The notes below the pieces were generated by a model. The model was not told where the DNA came from and ran no database searches. It saw only the letters and a program-made list of their open reading frames with translations. A stretch of 64,000 nt of DNA from Ruegeria arenilitoris (GTDB taxonomy: Bacteria > Pseudomonadota > Alphaproteobacteria > Rhodobacterales > Rhodobacteraceae): positions 124,001 to 188,000 of the forward strand of contig NZ_WQCA01000004.1 in the NCBI RefSeq assembly GCF_013032445.1, given 5' to 3'. Numbering within the stretch: position 1 is the first letter of the stretch; each line of letters opens with the position of its first letter. This document shows positions 9,018 to 20,109 of the stretch, piece by piece. The position numbers and the translations under genes were made by a program.

Positions 9018-9043
9018 GCGAACAAACAGAAAAATAACAAAGA

Positions 9044-9070
9044 GGCCGGGTCTAATATGGCCCGGCCTTT
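9044..9070 (+). terminator. hairpin between TRAP binding-protein and permease genes
   Basis: GGCCGGG (9044-9050) and CCCGGCC (9061-9067) form a perfect 7-bp stem with a 10-nt loop followed by TTTCT. It probably attenuates transcription so that less permease than binding protein is made. An alternative permease ATG at 9057 lies in the loop, which argues against that start. Confidence 0.65.
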
Positions 9071-9089
9071 CTGTCGGGAAGGAAACATC

Positions 9090-10883
9090 GTGAGCGGATT
9101 GACCGATCTTCCGGCGAAACCGGTTGTGCGAGCGTCGTGGATTGCGTTGGCCTTGGTGTTGGTGGCTTTCCACATAGGGCTCGTTTTTCTGGGCCTGGTT
9201 CCTAACCTGGTGAGCCGTCCGTTGCACCTGGCGCTTATTCTGCCCTGGGTGTTCCTGTTCGGCGTCACCAATCGTAGGTTATTGGTATCTGGTGCAGTGC
9301 TCTGTGCAATCGGAGTTACCTCAGCCGTGTGGGTGGCCTGGAACCACGTTATGCTCGGAGATCAGTATGGCTTTCTGGAAAGCCGTTTCCAGGTAGTGGT
9401 TGGGTTTGCCTTGTTGGCCGTGGTCATTGAAGCAGCGCGCCGCGCCATCGGCTGGCCCCTGCCGACAGTCGCTACTTTAGCCCTTGTTTATGCCTTCTTT
9501 GGTCAACACATACCCGGAGAGTTCGGCCACTCTGGAATACCGTTGCGCTCTTTTCTGGGGTCGATGACTATCGCTGAGGGCGGTATCTGGGGCAGCCTCA
9601 CTGCAGTTTCCGTCGGCGTAGTGTCGATATTCGTGATCTTCGGTGCAGTGCTGAACGCTGGCGAGGCTGGGCAAGGTTTCATGAACGTGGCCGCTGCTGC
9701 CGCCGGACGCCTCAAGGGTGGAGCGGCAAAGGTGTCGGTTCTCTCATCCGCGCTGTTCGGATCCATTTCTGGTTCGGCGAGCGCCAATGTCGCCTCGACG
9801 GGAGCCATCACTCTGCCTGCGATGATGCGTTTGGGATATCCCAAACGATTGGCGGCGGGCGTTGAAGCCGTGGCGAGCTCAGGCGGGCAAATCATGCCGC
9901 CACTGATGGGGGCTGGCGCTTTTGTCATGGTGGAACTCACAGGGGTTCCCTACACACAGATCATGGGGGCCGCACTACTTCCCGCCATCCTCTACTTTGT
10001 GGCAATTTGGGTCGGCATCAATGCCTATGCAACCAGGTTCGAACTCAAGGGGCTGGACCCGTCGCAACGTCCCCAAACACGGGATGTTGTGGTAACGTCG
10101 CTGTTTTTTCTGGTGCCGTTTACCGTGCTGATGCTGGGCATGTTTGGTGCAGGATATACTCCGCAATACGCAGCCTGCCTTGCCATTCTTGCAGGTGCGT
10201 TGTTGTTGGCAATCGACGGGCGCTTGCAGTTCAGCGCAACCAAGACTGCAAGCCGCGTTACCGAAGCCCTGGTTACTGCTGCGCGACAAGTGTCGATGAT
10301 CGCTGCAATTATCTTTTGCGCTTCGATCATTATCGGCGTTCTGGGGGCAACCGGGTTGGGCGTAAAGATTACGTCTGTAATTCTTGAGGGATCCGGTGGA
10401 GTGTTGTGGGCATCTTTGTTGCTGACAGCAATTGCATGTCTGATCCTGGGGATGGAAGTGCCAACGACTGCAGCATATGTGATCTGCGTGTCGGTCGCTG
10501 GTCCGGCCCTGATGCAGCTTGGCCTTGAACCGCTTCAGGCCCATCTCTTCGTCTTCTGGTTTGCTCTACTATCTACTATCACTCCGCCAGTATGCGGAGC
10601 GGTCTTCATCGCTTCGGGCATGGCTGGCGAAAACTGGATCAAGGTCGCCGTAACAGCGATGGCCTTGGGTGTAGGCTTATATTTTATCCCGGTCGGAATG
10701 ATAACGAGGCCGCAATTGATCCGGTTGCCGTCGGATCCAACGGGTGCGCTGACAGCGTTTTTTGCCTTGGCCTTTGGACTAGGTGCGCTTTCTTTTGCCC
10801 TTATCGGGCGAGTCAGTTTGCTGTTCAGGGCCGCATTGGCACTCTGCGGAGTAGCCATGATTTTAGGACCAGTGCTGATTTGA
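9090..10883 (+). CDS. fused TRAP transporter permease (DctQ-M type, TAXI system)
   Basis: 597 aa integral membrane protein. The N-terminal ~150 residues hold about four helices equivalent to the small DctQ subunit; the remainder is the large DctM domain with the hallmark GSASANVASTGAITLPAM and SSGGQIMPPLMGAGAFVM segments and a C-terminal EVPTTAAYVICV repeat. It starts at GTG 9090 behind GGGAAGGAA. With the preceding binding protein it forms a Na+-dependent uptake system. The fused layout is usual for TAXI-type TRAPs. Confidence 0.9.
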   Translation: MSGLTDLPAKPVVRASWIALALVLVAFHIGLVFLGLVPNLVSRPLHLALILPWVFLFGVTNRRLLVSGAVLCAIGVTSAVWVAWNHVMLGDQYGFLESRFQVVVGFALLAVVIEAARRAIGWPLPTVATLALVYAFFGQHIPGEFGHSGIPLRSFLGSMTIAEGGIWGSLTAVSVGVVSIFVIFGAVLNAGEAGQGFMNVAAAAAGRLKGGAAKVSVLSSALFGSISGSASANVASTGAITLPAMMRLGYPKRLAAGVEAVASSGGQIMPPLMGAGAFVMVELTGVPYTQIMGAALLPAILYFVAIWVGINAYATRFELKGLDPSQRPQTRDVVVTSLFFLVPFTVLMLGMFGAGYTPQYAACLAILAGALLLAIDGRLQFSATKTASRVTEALVTAARQVSMIAAIIFCASIIIGVLGATGLGVKITSVILEGSGGVLWASLLLTAIACLILGMEVPTTAAYVICVSVAGPALMQLGLEPLQAHLFVFWFALLSTITPPVCGAVFIASGMAGENWIKVAVTAMALGVGLYFIPVGMITRPQLIRLPSDPTGALTAFFALAFGLGALSFALIGRVSLLFRAALALCGVAMILGPVLI

Positions 10884-11342
10884 ACTTACTATCAGGAACA
10901 ATGCATGGTCGCTCACAGTCAAACCTCGCCCAACTTACTCAGCGGAAGTTCATCGATTTTTGGGCAATGCATCTGGCTTTTTTGAGGACTTTAGCGATGA
11001 GCGAAGTGCCGACGCCAACTCCAACTAGTTGTGAGTAAAGATCTTCTACTTAGGCAAAGGCAGCCGGCTTCCATCGGACAACATAACCTCGTTCATCGGA
11101 ACATCCCAGGGCATCGGGAAGATTGTCTTGATCAAGCAATTCACAAAACCGACGCCGACTGCGTGCGGTCGGGGCTGCGATGCAGCCAGGGTTATGGACT
11201 GGAAGATATGAAGGGCTAATTCGGCAGTTGGTGGATGCCCGTAGTGAACGAACTGAGCACATCTATCGAACGAAACGTTGCGGATATCGTTGCGGCCATT
11301 CCTCTAAAAACAGCAAAGGCGCCCTTGGGCGCCTTGTTTTAT
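10884..11342. other. 459-bp intergenic region with a bidirectional terminator
   Basis: No supported coding region; all frames are broken or lack family resemblance. Its right end holds the terminator at 11316-11335 serving the minus-strand tRNA. Confidence 0.5.
11316..11335 (-). terminator. intrinsic terminator of tRNA-Pro
   Basis: AAGGCGCCC (11316-11324) and GGGCGCCTT (11327-11335) form a 9-bp stem with a 2-nt centre. On the minus strand it is followed within a few bases by TGTTTTT; on the plus strand by GTTTTATT, so it may work both ways. Confidence 0.7.
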
Positions 11343-11419
11343 TGGTCGGAGTGAGAGGATTCGAACCTCCGACCCCTGCCTCCCGAAGACAGTGCTCTAC
11401 CAGGCTGAGCTACACTCCG
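11343..11419 (-). tRNA. tRNA-Pro, anticodon CGG
   Basis: 77 nt including an encoded CCA end. Acceptor stem CGGAGTG/CACTCCG; D arm with AGCTCAGCCTGGTAGAGC; anticodon stem CTGTC/GGCAG with loop TTCGGGA, giving anticodon CGG (reads CCG); T arm with GGTTCGAATCC. All four stems pair. Confidence 0.97.
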
Positions 11420-11518
11420 ACCGTGGCGGGTGATCTATACCCGGGGATTTGGATGTGCAAGAGGGATTTTGAAGCCGTTTGTTGGAATCCCAGACAGGCA
11501 ACCGTCGATAAGTTCCCG

Positions 11519-12634
11519 TCAGGGCAGGGGAGCGGTTTGGTACAGCCGGATTTTCGTGCCGCCATGATCCACTACGGGCCCCGGCGCCAGCAAAGGCAGG
11601 CGGGTGGCACGGGCGAGCGACTGATTGCTGGTCACGATACCTGCGCGCCAGCCGCTGAACCGGGTCATCAGCACTTTGCCCAGGCTGCCATACAAAGAGC
11701 GCAGGCGCTTTTCGTCTCCGATTCTGGCACCATAGGGCGGGTTGACGATGATCAGACCTGCTGGACCAACCGGAGCTTTGATGTCACTGACCGATTTGCA
11801 CTGAAATCGGGTAAGTGCGGCTACTCCGGCGCGGTCGGCGTTGGTGGTTGCAGCGTCCACAGCACCAGTATTCCGATCGGACCCGTAGAAAACCATGTCC
11901 GTTTCTGACCGCGGATCGCTTTGTTGCATCGCAGCCCACGCTTCTGCATCGAAACCTTGCAGGTCCTCGAAGGAAAAATGACGGGACCGGCCGGGGTTTA
12001 GACCTTGAGCAATCTCAGCCGCTTCGATGACAAATGTCCCCGAACCGCACATCGGGTCCAGAACGGGTTCTGACCCGTCGAAGCCGCATTCACGCAGGAA
12101 CATCGCCGCCATCGTTTCGCGCATCGGCGCCTTGGCCACCGCGGGTTTATGTCCACGTTTGTGCAGCGGCTCGCCCGAGGTGTCGACAGACAAAGTACAG
12201 ATGTCCTTTTCGATACGCAGCAAAACGCGCAGGCCCGCGTCAGATGAAATCGTTGCACCCAGCGTTTCCGAGATCGCCCGCTCGATTCTCTGACGGGCGG
12301 CACCTGCGTGATAGATACGTGACTTGCGGCTGGTAGCCTCGACCTTGACTGGAACGTCGGGGCGCAGGACATCGGACCATGGAAACTTGCGCGCTCGTTT
12401 ATCGAGCTGCGCCAAGTGGACGGCCGGAAAGCTGCCCAACCGAACCAAAACCTTGTTTGCCCCGCGCAGACACAGGTTTGCGCGCCAGACCTCGGGCCAG
12501 TCACCACGGCAACTGACGCCGCCGGGCACGATTTTGGCAGCACCGAATCCCTTTTCGACTGTTTCGGCGTGCAAAGGCGCCTCAAGCCCCGGGGTGGCTA
12601 CCAGAAAAATCTCAAAATCGGTCGTTTGTTCCAT
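11519..12634 (-). CDS. THUMP-domain class I SAM-dependent RNA methyltransferase (RlmL N-domain type)
   Basis: 371 aa. The N-terminal part (about residues 50-160) is a THUMP RNA-binding domain. The catalytic Rossmann domain begins near residue 165, with the SAM-binding LDPMCGSGTFVIEAA motif and the NPPYG catalytic motif for N2-guanine methylation. It corresponds to the N-terminal half of E. coli RlmL(K), which methylates 23S rRNA G2445; the RlmK half is absent, as is common in alphaproteobacteria. Exact target nucleotide is inferred. Confidence 0.87.
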   Translation of the reverse strand: MEQTTDFEIFLVATPGLEAPLHAETVEKGFGAAKIVPGGVSCRGDWPEVWRANLCLRGANKVLVRLGSFPAVHLAQLDKRARKFPWSDVLRPDVPVKVEATSRKSRIYHAGAARQRIERAISETLGATISSDAGLRVLLRIEKDICTLSVDTSGEPLHKRGHKPAVAKAPMRETMAAMFLRECGFDGSEPVLDPMCGSGTFVIEAAEIAQGLNPGRSRHFSFEDLQGFDAEAWAAMQQSDPRSETDMVFYGSDRNTGAVDAATTNADRAGVAALTRFQCKSVSDIKAPVGPAGLIIVNPPYGARIGDEKRLRSLYGSLGKVLMTRFSGWRAGIVTSNQSLARATRLPLLAPGPVVDHGGTKIRLYQTAPLP

Positions 12635-12696
12635 TGGATGTGCTTACACTGGAAGCATTCCGGGTGCGACACGCAATTTGAGCTGCGACAAAACGT

Positions 12697-12918
12697 ATGT
12701 CTTTAAAAGAAAGTGACATCCTAAGTTTAGTTTTTGCGGTAACAGGTTTGCTTTTAGCATCATCCCCGCGTAAAGGGGCCACAATCAGAATTACGCCCGC
12801 GGAATTCGGACGCATTTCGACGCTTTTGCGACGACTGTTTGAAAATCCCGCGTTATTGTCCGATCCTGAAAAGGTGTCGGCATGGCTGGCGCAGGTAATG
12901 AGGCTTGGAAGACAGTAG
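12697..12918 (+). CDS. 73-aa hypothetical protein immediately upstream of nqrA
   Basis: Not recognised. Residues about 8-23 (ILSLVFAVTGLLLASS) could be a membrane segment; the rest is a predicted helical, Arg/Leu-rich tail. The stop is 4 bp before the nqrA ATG, so it is probably cotranscribed and may be translationally coupled. The ribosome-binding site is poor, and its first third is AT-rich compared with the nqr genes. A spurious ORF cannot be excluded. Confidence 0.5.
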   Translation: MSLKESDILSLVFAVTGLLLASSPRKGATIRITPAEFGRISTLLRRLFENPALLSDPEKVSAWLAQVMRLGRQ

Positions 12919-12922
12919 CGAC

Positions 12923-14266
12923 ATGCAAACTTTCAAACTGAAAAAAGGGTTGGAGTTACCGGTGCAGGGCGCACCGGAACAAACCATCCATCCGGGACCA
13001 GAATTCAAAACCGTAGGAGTGTTGGGGGGCGATTACCTTGGCCTGAAACCGCGTATGCTGGTTCAGGAAGGTGATGCGGTTCAGCGCGGTACGCCGCTGT
13101 TCTGCCACAAGGACGTTCCCGAGGCGATGATGGTTGCTCCGCTCAGCGGTAAGGTCGTTGCAATCAATCGCGGTGCCCGCCGAGTGCTGCAGAGCGTTGT
13201 GATCGAGGTTTCGGACCCGAACGATACGGGTGTTGATTTCTCGGGCGTCGGCAACGGTGACAGCGCTGAAGGTGTGGCCGAGAAACTATGCGCAGCAGGC
13301 CTGTGGACGGCTTTCCGTACGCGTCCCTATTCGAGAATGCCGGCGCCGGGCAGCAAGCCGGCTGCGATTTTCGTCACCGCGATGGATAGTGAGCCGCTGG
13401 CCGCCGACACAGCCGTGATCATTGCTGATGCAGGTGAGGCCTTTGCCGCGGGCTTAGGTGTGATATCCAAGCTGACCGAGGGCAAAACCTACCTGTGCCA
13501 TAAGGACGGCGATACCATTCCGGGCGCGAATGTGGCAGGTGTTGAGGCTGCGGCCTTCTCGGGCCCGCACCCTGCAGGTCTGGCAGGCACGCACATTCAC
13601 TTTCTTGAACCGCTGGCAGGCGACAAGCAGGTCTGGACCATTGGCTATCAGGACGTGATCGCCATTGGCCGGCTGTTCCAAACCGGGCATCTGGACCCCA
13701 ACGTTGTGATTGCCCTCAGCGGTCCCGGTGCGCGGCAACCGCGTCTGATCCGTACCGTGATGGGCGCTTCGACAGATGATCTGACACGCGATGAGGTTGA
13801 CGTGGACGGCACCGCCCGGATCATCTCAGGCTCGATCCTGTCCGGAACGCAGGCCGACGGCCCGACCGCCTATCTGGGGCGTTTCGCTCGGCAAATTTCG
13901 ATCATTCGTGAAGATCATGACCAGCACACTATGGGTTGGATTCTTCCGATGCCGTCGAAATTTGCGATCCAGCCTGTGCTGGGTTCGGCGTTCGCACGCA
14001 AGCTCTACAAACTGACCAGCAACCTGAACGGTGGCCGTCGTGCCATGGTGCCGACGGGAACGTTCGAAGAGCTGATGCCGCAGGACTACCTGCCCACACA
14101 GCTGCTGCGCGCATTGCTGGTCATGGACACCGACACCGCTCAGGCACTGGGTGCACTGGAGCTGGACGAAGAGGACCTGGGCCTTGTCGGCTTTGCCTGT
14201 CCGGCGAAATATGAATACGGGCTGGCGCTGCGCGACTGCCTGACCAAGATTGAAAAGGAGGGCTAA
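12923..14266 (+). CDS. nqrA: Na+-translocating NADH:quinone reductase subunit A
   Basis: 447 aa, the usual length. Peripheral cytoplasmic subunit of the six-subunit sodium-pumping complex; begins with the family-typical KLKKGLELPVQG and PEFKTVGVLGGDY. A longer ORF from 12905 exists, but the ATG at 12923 fits relatives and follows GGAAG. First of six genes spaced by -8 to +10 bp, clearly one operon. Confidence 0.96.
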   Translation: MQTFKLKKGLELPVQGAPEQTIHPGPEFKTVGVLGGDYLGLKPRMLVQEGDAVQRGTPLFCHKDVPEAMMVAPLSGKVVAINRGARRVLQSVVIEVSDPNDTGVDFSGVGNGDSAEGVAEKLCAAGLWTAFRTRPYSRMPAPGSKPAAIFVTAMDSEPLAADTAVIIADAGEAFAAGLGVISKLTEGKTYLCHKDGDTIPGANVAGVEAAAFSGPHPAGLAGTHIHFLEPLAGDKQVWTIGYQDVIAIGRLFQTGHLDPNVVIALSGPGARQPRLIRTVMGASTDDLTRDEVDVDGTARIISGSILSGTQADGPTAYLGRFARQISIIREDHDQHTMGWILPMPSKFAIQPVLGSAFARKLYKLTSNLNGGRRAMVPTGTFEELMPQDYLPTQLLRALLVMDTDTAQALGALELDEEDLGLVGFACPAKYEYGLALRDCLTKIEKEG

Positions 14267-14271
14267 TCCGA

Positions 14272-15480
14272 ATGGGTTTGCGCAGCTTCTTTGACCGGAT
14301 CGAGCCGAACTTTACCAAGGGCGGCAAGTACGAGAAACTTTTCCCCATCTACGAGATGGTCGAAAGCTTCATCTACACTCCGAAAACCGTAACCACCGTC
14401 GCCCCCCATGCGCGGTCCTATGTGGATATGAAGCGGATCATGACTTACGTCGTGATCGCGACGATCCCCTGTATCCTGTGGGGGATGTGGAATACCGGCT
14501 ATCAGGCCAATTCCGCGATCGCGGCCTTGGGCCCAGATGCCGCCACCGGCTGGCGGATTGCCCTTTTGCAGATGTTCGGCATTTCGCTGGACCCGTCCAG
14601 CATCTTTGCAAATGTCATGCACGGGCTGCTCTACTTCCTGCCGATCTATATCGTGACTCTGGTCGCAGGTGGTATTTTCGAGGTCATCTTCGCCACCGTT
14701 CGCGGCCACGAGGTAAACGAGGGTTTTCTCGTAACATCAATGCTTTACACGCTGATCATGCCTGCAAGCACGCCCTTGTGGCAGGTGGCCTTGGGCATCA
14801 TCTTCGGCGTCGTAATCGGCAAAGAGGTGTTTGGCGGCACCGGCAAAAACTTCCTCAACCCCGCGCTGGTTGGCCGCGCGTTCCTATACTTTGCTTATCC
14901 GGCTCAAATGTCGGGTGACGCGGTCTGGACACCGGTTGACGGGTTTTCTGGCGCAACAGCTCTGGCGGTTTCCGCAGCCGACGGGATGCAGGCGCTGGCC
15001 GCCGAGGGTATCACATGGTGGAGCGCCTTTTACGGCACCATTCAGGGCAGCTTTGGTGAGACTTCGACGCTGGCCTGCATGATCGGTCTGACCTTCCTGC
15101 TGGTGACCAAGATTGCCAACTATCGCTTAATCGTAGGCTGTCTGGCCGGTACAATCGTATTCACCTGGCTGCTGAATCTCATCGGGTCGAACACCAATCC
15201 GATGTTCGCGATGCCCTGGTACTGGCACATCGTGCTGGGTGGCTATGCGTTTGGTCTGGCCTTCATGGTCACGGAACCGGTGTCGGCAAGCCACACCAAT
15301 CTGGGTCGCTATATCTATGGTGCGCTGATCGGTGTCATGGTCGTGCTGATCCGCGTCCTCAACCCGGCGTTCCCAGAAGGCATGATGCTAGCCATTCTGT
15401 TCGGCAACGTCTTTGCACCGCTGATCGACTACTTCGTCGTTCAGGCCAACATCAAACGGAGGGCGCGTCGCCATGTCTGA
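14272..15480 (+). CDS. nqrB: Na+-NQR subunit B
   Basis: 402 aa polytopic membrane subunit. The SGAT motif carries Thr229, the residue expected to hold a covalent FMN via a phosphodiester bond attached by ApbE. It lies 5 bp after nqrA and overlaps nqrC by 8 bp. The conserved KNFLNPALVGRAFLYFAYP loop is present. Confidence 0.96.
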   Translation: MGLRSFFDRIEPNFTKGGKYEKLFPIYEMVESFIYTPKTVTTVAPHARSYVDMKRIMTYVVIATIPCILWGMWNTGYQANSAIAALGPDAATGWRIALLQMFGISLDPSSIFANVMHGLLYFLPIYIVTLVAGGIFEVIFATVRGHEVNEGFLVTSMLYTLIMPASTPLWQVALGIIFGVVIGKEVFGGTGKNFLNPALVGRAFLYFAYPAQMSGDAVWTPVDGFSGATALAVSAADGMQALAAEGITWWSAFYGTIQGSFGETSTLACMIGLTFLLVTKIANYRLIVGCLAGTIVFTWLLNLIGSNTNPMFAMPWYWHIVLGGYAFGLAFMVTEPVSASHTNLGRYIYGALIGVMVVLIRVLNPAFPEGMMLAILFGNVFAPLIDYFVVQANIKRRARRHV

Positions 15481-16287
15481 TACGCAATCCCAAGAACCAA
15501 AAGGCGCGATCGCCAAGTTTCTGGCGGCCTCGCCGGATTCGGTTGGCAAGACAGTCTTCATCGCCGTGGCCGTCTGCCTTGTCGCGTCGATGGTCGTGTC
15601 TGCTGCTGCGGTCAGTCTGCGCCCGGTGCAGGAAGCCAACGCTCTGAAAGACAGGCAGGTGAACGTTCTGCAGGTGGCGGGTGTCTATGAACCCGGCATT
15701 AACGTATCCGAGGCCTTCGCCGCGTTCGAGCCGCATGTGCTGGAACTGGCCACCGGCGAGTTCGTCGATGATCAGTTCGATCCAGCCACTTTCGACGATA
15801 CCGCAGCCGCCAGCGACCCCGAGCTGAGCGTCGCGCTGGATGACGACCCGGCGGGCATCGGCCGCAAAGCAAAGTACCGCGTGATCTATCTGCTGCGTGA
15901 CGATGCAGGCGATTTGGACAAAGTGATCCTGCCGCTCCACGGCTATGGTCTGTGGTCCACGCTCTATGGCTTTATCGCGTTGGAGAACAACGGCAACGAT
16001 ATCTACGGCCTGCAGTTCTATCAGCACGGTGAAACACCGGGCCTTGGTGCCGAGGTGGACAACCCGCGCTGGAGAGCGTTGTGGAGCGGTAAAAAGCTGC
16101 GCGATGACGCGGGCGAACTGCAGATCACAGTTGCCAAATCGCAACCGGCAGCCGGACCTGATTTCTACGTCGATGCGCTGGCGGGTGCCACGCTGACATC
16201 CGTGGGTGTCGATAACCTGGTGAAATTCTGGATGGGTGACGCGGGCTACGCTCCGTTCCTGGCCAAACTGCAAGCAGGAGAGTTCTA

Positions 16288-16288
<1 letters not shown>
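15473..16288 (+). CDS. nqrC: Na+-NQR subunit C
   Basis: 271 aa: one N-terminal membrane helix (about residues 22-45) and a periplasmic FMN-binding domain. The flavinylation site reads AGATLTS with Thr240; the first position is Ala rather than the more usual Ser, which the ApbE motif (S/A/T)GA(T/S) tolerates. It overlaps nqrB by 8 bp and shares one base with nqrD. Confidence 0.95.
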
Positions 16289-16940
<652 letters not shown>

Positions 16941-16941
<1 letters not shown>

Positions 16942-17549
16942 TGGAAGGTCTGATCTCACTGGCCGTAAAGGCCATCTTTGTCGAAAACCTTGCGCTCAGC
17001 TTCTTCCTGGGGATGTGTACCTTCATCGCCGTATCCAAGAAGATTTCGACCGCGCTGGGTCTGGGCATCTCGGTCATGGTCGTGCAGGCGATTACCGTGC
17101 CTGCCAACAACCTGCTGCTGAACTATCTGCTGAAGCCGGGCGCGCTGGCTTGGGCCGGGTTCCCTGATGTGGACCTAACCTTCCTTGGCCTGATCTCGTA
17201 TATCGGCGTGATCGCGGCGATGGTTCAGATCCTCGAGATGGTTTTGGACAAGTATTTCCCGCCGCTCTACAACGCGCTGGGGATCTTCCTGCCGCTGATC
17301 ACGGTGAACTGCGCCATCCTGGGCGGTTCGCTGTTCATGGTGGAACGCGACTACAACTTTGCCGAGGCCGCTACCTATGGTCTGTCCTCCGGTTTTGGCT
17401 GGGCGCTGGCGATCACCGCGATGGCGGGCGTTCGTGAAAAGCTGAAATATTCGGACATTCCCGACGGCCTGCAGGGTCTGGGGATCACTTTCATCACCGC
17501 GGGACTGATGGCGATGGCCTTCATGTCCTTCTCGGGCGTGAAACTGTAA
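16941..17549 (+). CDS. nqrE: Na+-NQR subunit E
   Basis: 202 aa, six-helix membrane subunit paralogous to NqrD in inverted topology. Cys26 and Cys124 (VNCAILGG) are the expected partners of the NqrD cysteines. The first base overlaps the nqrD stop; nqrF follows after 10 bp. Confidence 0.95.
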
Positions 17550-17559
17550 GGAGGGGCCC

Positions 17560-18783
17560 ATGGAAACGTTTAGCCTTGGCGTAGTCCTTTTCACGCTGAT
17601 CGTCATTGCATTGGTGGCCATCATTCTGGCGGCACGCTCGAAACTGGTATCGACCGGTGACGTGAACATTACCATCAATGGTGAGAAAACCATCTCGGTG
17701 CCTGCGGGCGGCAAGCTACTGCAGACACTGGCGGCTGAGAAACTGTTCGTTCCGTCCGCGTGCGGTGGCGGCGGCACCTGCGCGCAATGCCGGGTGAAGG
17801 TGCATTCGGGCGGCGGGTCGATCCTGCCAACCGAAGAAAGCCACATCACCAAGCGAGAAGCCGCATGCGGCGACCGTCTGTCCTGTCAGGTCGCGGTCAA
17901 GCAGGACATGGATATCGAAGTTCCCGAAGAGGTCTTCGGCGTCAAGAAGTGGGAATGCACCGTTCGCTCGAACGAGAACGTTGCAACCTTTATCAAGGCG
18001 CTGACACTGGACCTGCCCGAGGGCGAGGATGTGAACTTCCGCGCCGGTGGCTATATCCAGATCGAAGCCCCTGCACACGCGTTGAAATACACGGATTTCG
18101 ACGTGGAAGAGGAATACCGCGAAGATTGGGACCGCTTCAATCTTTGGCAGTACGAGTCCGTTGTGAACGAACCGATCGAGCGGGCCTATTCGATGGCCAA
18201 CTATCCGGACGAAAAGGGCATGATCATGCTGAACGTCCGGGTTGCCTCGCCGCCTCCTGGCTCAGAAGGCATCCCTCCGGGGCAGATGTCATCGTACATC
18301 TTCAACCTGAAACCGGGCGACAAAGTTACAATTTCGGGCCCGTTTGGTGAGTTCTTCGCCCGCGAGACAGAGAAAGAGATGGTCTTCATCGGTGGTGGTG
18401 CCGGTATGGCGCCGATGCGCAGCCACATCTTCGACCAGCTCAAGCGTCTTGAGAACCGCAACCGCAAGATCAGCTTCTGGTACGGTGCGCGTTCGAAGAA
18501 AGAGATGTTCTTTGTCGAAGACTTCGACACGCTGGCCGAGGAATTTGACAATTTCGAATGGCACGTGGCCCTGTCGGACGCGCAGCCCGAGGACGATTGG
18601 AAAGGCTACACCGGCTTCATCCACAACGTTCTGTTCGAAGAATACCTCAAGAACCATCCCGCGCCCGAGGATTGCGAGTTCTACATGTGTGGTCCGCCGA
18701 TCATGAACCAGTCGGTCATCAACATGCTGCTGGATCTGGGCGTGGACCGCGAAGACATCATGCTCGACGATTTCGGTGGGTAA
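17560..18783 (+). CDS. nqrF: Na+-NQR subunit F (NADH dehydrogenase subunit)
   Basis: 407 aa: N-terminal membrane anchor (about residues 3-25), a plant-type 2Fe-2S domain with Cys68, Cys74, Cys77 and Cys109, then an FAD-binding ferredoxin-reductase domain (RAYSMANYP) and an NADH-binding domain ([20 protein letters not shown]). It takes electrons from NADH into the complex. Last gene of the operon, followed by a strong terminator. Confidence 0.96.
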   Translation: METFSLGVVLFTLIVIALVAIILAARSKLVSTGDVNITINGEKTISVPAGGKLLQTLAAEKLFVPSACGGGGTCAQCRVKVHSGGGSILPTEESHITKREAACGDRLSCQVAVKQDMDIEVPEEVFGVKKWECTVRSNENVATFIKALTLDLPEGEDVNFRAGGYIQIEAPAHALKYTDFDVEEEYREDWDRFNLWQYESVVNEPIERAYSMANYPDEKGMIMLNVRVASPPPGSEGIPPGQMSSYIFNLKPGDKVTISGPFGEFFARETEKEMVFIGGGAGMAPMRSHIFDQLKRLENRNRKISFWYGARSKKEMFFVEDFDTLAEEFDNFEWHVALSDAQPEDDWKGYTGFIHNVLFEEYLKNHPAPEDCEFYMCGPPIMNQSVINMLLDLGVDREDIMLDDFGG

Positions 18784-18793
18784 GAAACGAAAA

Positions 18794-18820
18794 ACCGGCG
18801 CCTGATGCGCCGGTTTTTTT
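18794..18820. terminator. terminator between nqrF and the convergent sugar dehydrogenase
   Basis: ACCGGCGC (18794-18801) pairs with GCGCCGGT (18807-18814) around a 5-nt loop, followed by a run of T on the plus strand and preceded by A residues, so it can serve both convergent genes. Confidence 0.85.
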
Positions 18821-20106
18821 TACAGGCGCAGGTCGCTGGCCTTTTTTGGAAGGCAGGATTTGACGTCGAACACAACGCTCTGATCCTTGCCATAGGCACG
18901 CACCTGCGCGGGATCTAGGTCCAGAAACTCTCTATGAGCCACTGCCAGCACCACGCCGTCGTAGGTGGCGTTCTGGGGGCCTTCGATCAGTGAGATCCCA
19001 TATTCGGCTTGAGCTGCGCGTGGATCGGCGTGAGGGTCATAGACGTCCACGGTAACGCCGTAATCCCGCAGTTCTTCGATAATATCGACGACTCGCGTAT
19101 TGCGCAGGTCGGGGCAATTTTCCTTGAAGGTTAACCCCATCACCAGAACCCGCGCCGCGCCTACATTGATCCCGTCGCGCATCATCCGCTTGACCAGTTG
19201 CGAGACGACATATTCACCCATGCTGTCATTCAGCCTTCGCCCGGCCAGAATGATCTGCGGATGATGGCCAACCGCCTCGGCCTTGTGGGTCAGGTAATAG
19301 GGGTCGACACCGATGCAGTGACCCCCGACCAGACCGGGTCGGAAGGGCAGGAAGTTCCATTTGGTGCTTGCGGCGCGCAAAACGGCATCCGTGTCGATAT
19401 CCATGCGGCCAAAGATCATCGCCAGCTCATTGACCAGCGCAATGTTCAGGTCACGCTGGGTGTTTTCGATCACCTTCGCTGCCTCGGCCACGCGGATGCT
19501 TTCGGCTTTGTGAGTGCCCGCCGCAATGATCCGGGCATAAAGCGCATCTACCAGATCGGCCACTTCGGGAGTGGAGCCGGACGTGACTTTGCAGATATTC
19601 GAAATCCTGTGAGTCTTGTCGCCGGGATTGATCCGTTCCGGGCTGTAACCCGCAAAGAAATCACGGTTGAAGGTCAGCCCCGAAGCGCGCTCCAGAACTG
19701 GCACGCAGTCTTCCTCGGTAGCGCCGGGATAGACGGTGGATTCATAGATCACCAGATCACCCGGCTTGAGCAAGCCACCGACCATTTCCGATGCGCTAAG
19801 CAACGGGGACAGGTCAGGCTGCTTGCCTTCGGTGATAGGAGTGGGGACTGTCACGATGTAGGTATCGCAGGCCGCCAGGTCGGTCATTTCTGTGGTGAAA
19901 ACCAAACCGGACGCGGCAGCCAGATCTTCCGGTTCGACCTCTTGCGTTGCATCCATCCCCGCACGCAGAGCCTCAATCCGTCCCGGGTTAATATCGTAGC
20001 CCACAACCGGGCCTATCTTGCCGAAGGCCACAGCCAGCGGCAGGCCGACATACCCAAGGCCAATAACAGCGATCCGACGGGAATTTGGGTTGGCGTCAAG
20101 CATCAA
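18820..20106 (-). CDS. nucleotide-sugar (UDP-HexNAc type) dehydrogenase, TviB/WbpO-like
   Basis: 428 aa member of the UDP-glucose/GDP-mannose dehydrogenase family, which oxidises a sugar C6 hydroxyl to a carboxylate with [13 protein letters not shown] is the NAD motif; the catalytic Cys264 is in [11 protein letters not shown]; the C-terminal UDP-binding domain is present. Its overall pattern looks nearer to the TviB/WbpO UDP-N-acetylhexosamine group than to UDP-glucose dehydrogenase. It is a lone gene with a broken epimerase remnant upstream, so its polysaccharide pathway is not complete here. Confidence 0.85.
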   Translation of the reverse strand: MMLDANPNSRRIAVIGLGYVGLPLAVAFGKIGPVVGYDINPGRIEALRAGMDATQEVEPEDLAAASGLVFTTEMTDLAACDTYIVTVPTPITEGKQPDLSPLLSASEMVGGLLKPGDLVIYESTVYPGATEEDCVPVLERASGLTFNRDFFAGYSPERINPGDKTHRISNICKVTSGSTPEVADLVDALYARIIAAGTHKAESIRVAEAAKVIENTQRDLNIALVNELAMIFGRMDIDTDAVLRAASTKWNFLPFRPGLVGGHCIGVDPYYLTHKAEAVGHHPQIILAGRRLNDSMGEYVVSQLVKRMMRDGINVGAARVLVMGLTFKENCPDLRNTRVVDIIEELRDYGVTVDVYDPHADPRAAQAEYGISLIEGPQNATYDGVVLAVAHREFLDLDPAQVRAYGKDQSVVFDVKSCLPKKASDLRL

Positions 20107-20109
20107 AGA

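Noticed and set aside
11031-11219. Possible transposase or integrase fragment in 10.9-11.3 kb
   Set aside because: Six-frame reading shows no DDE or tyrosine recombinase motif and no terminal repeats.
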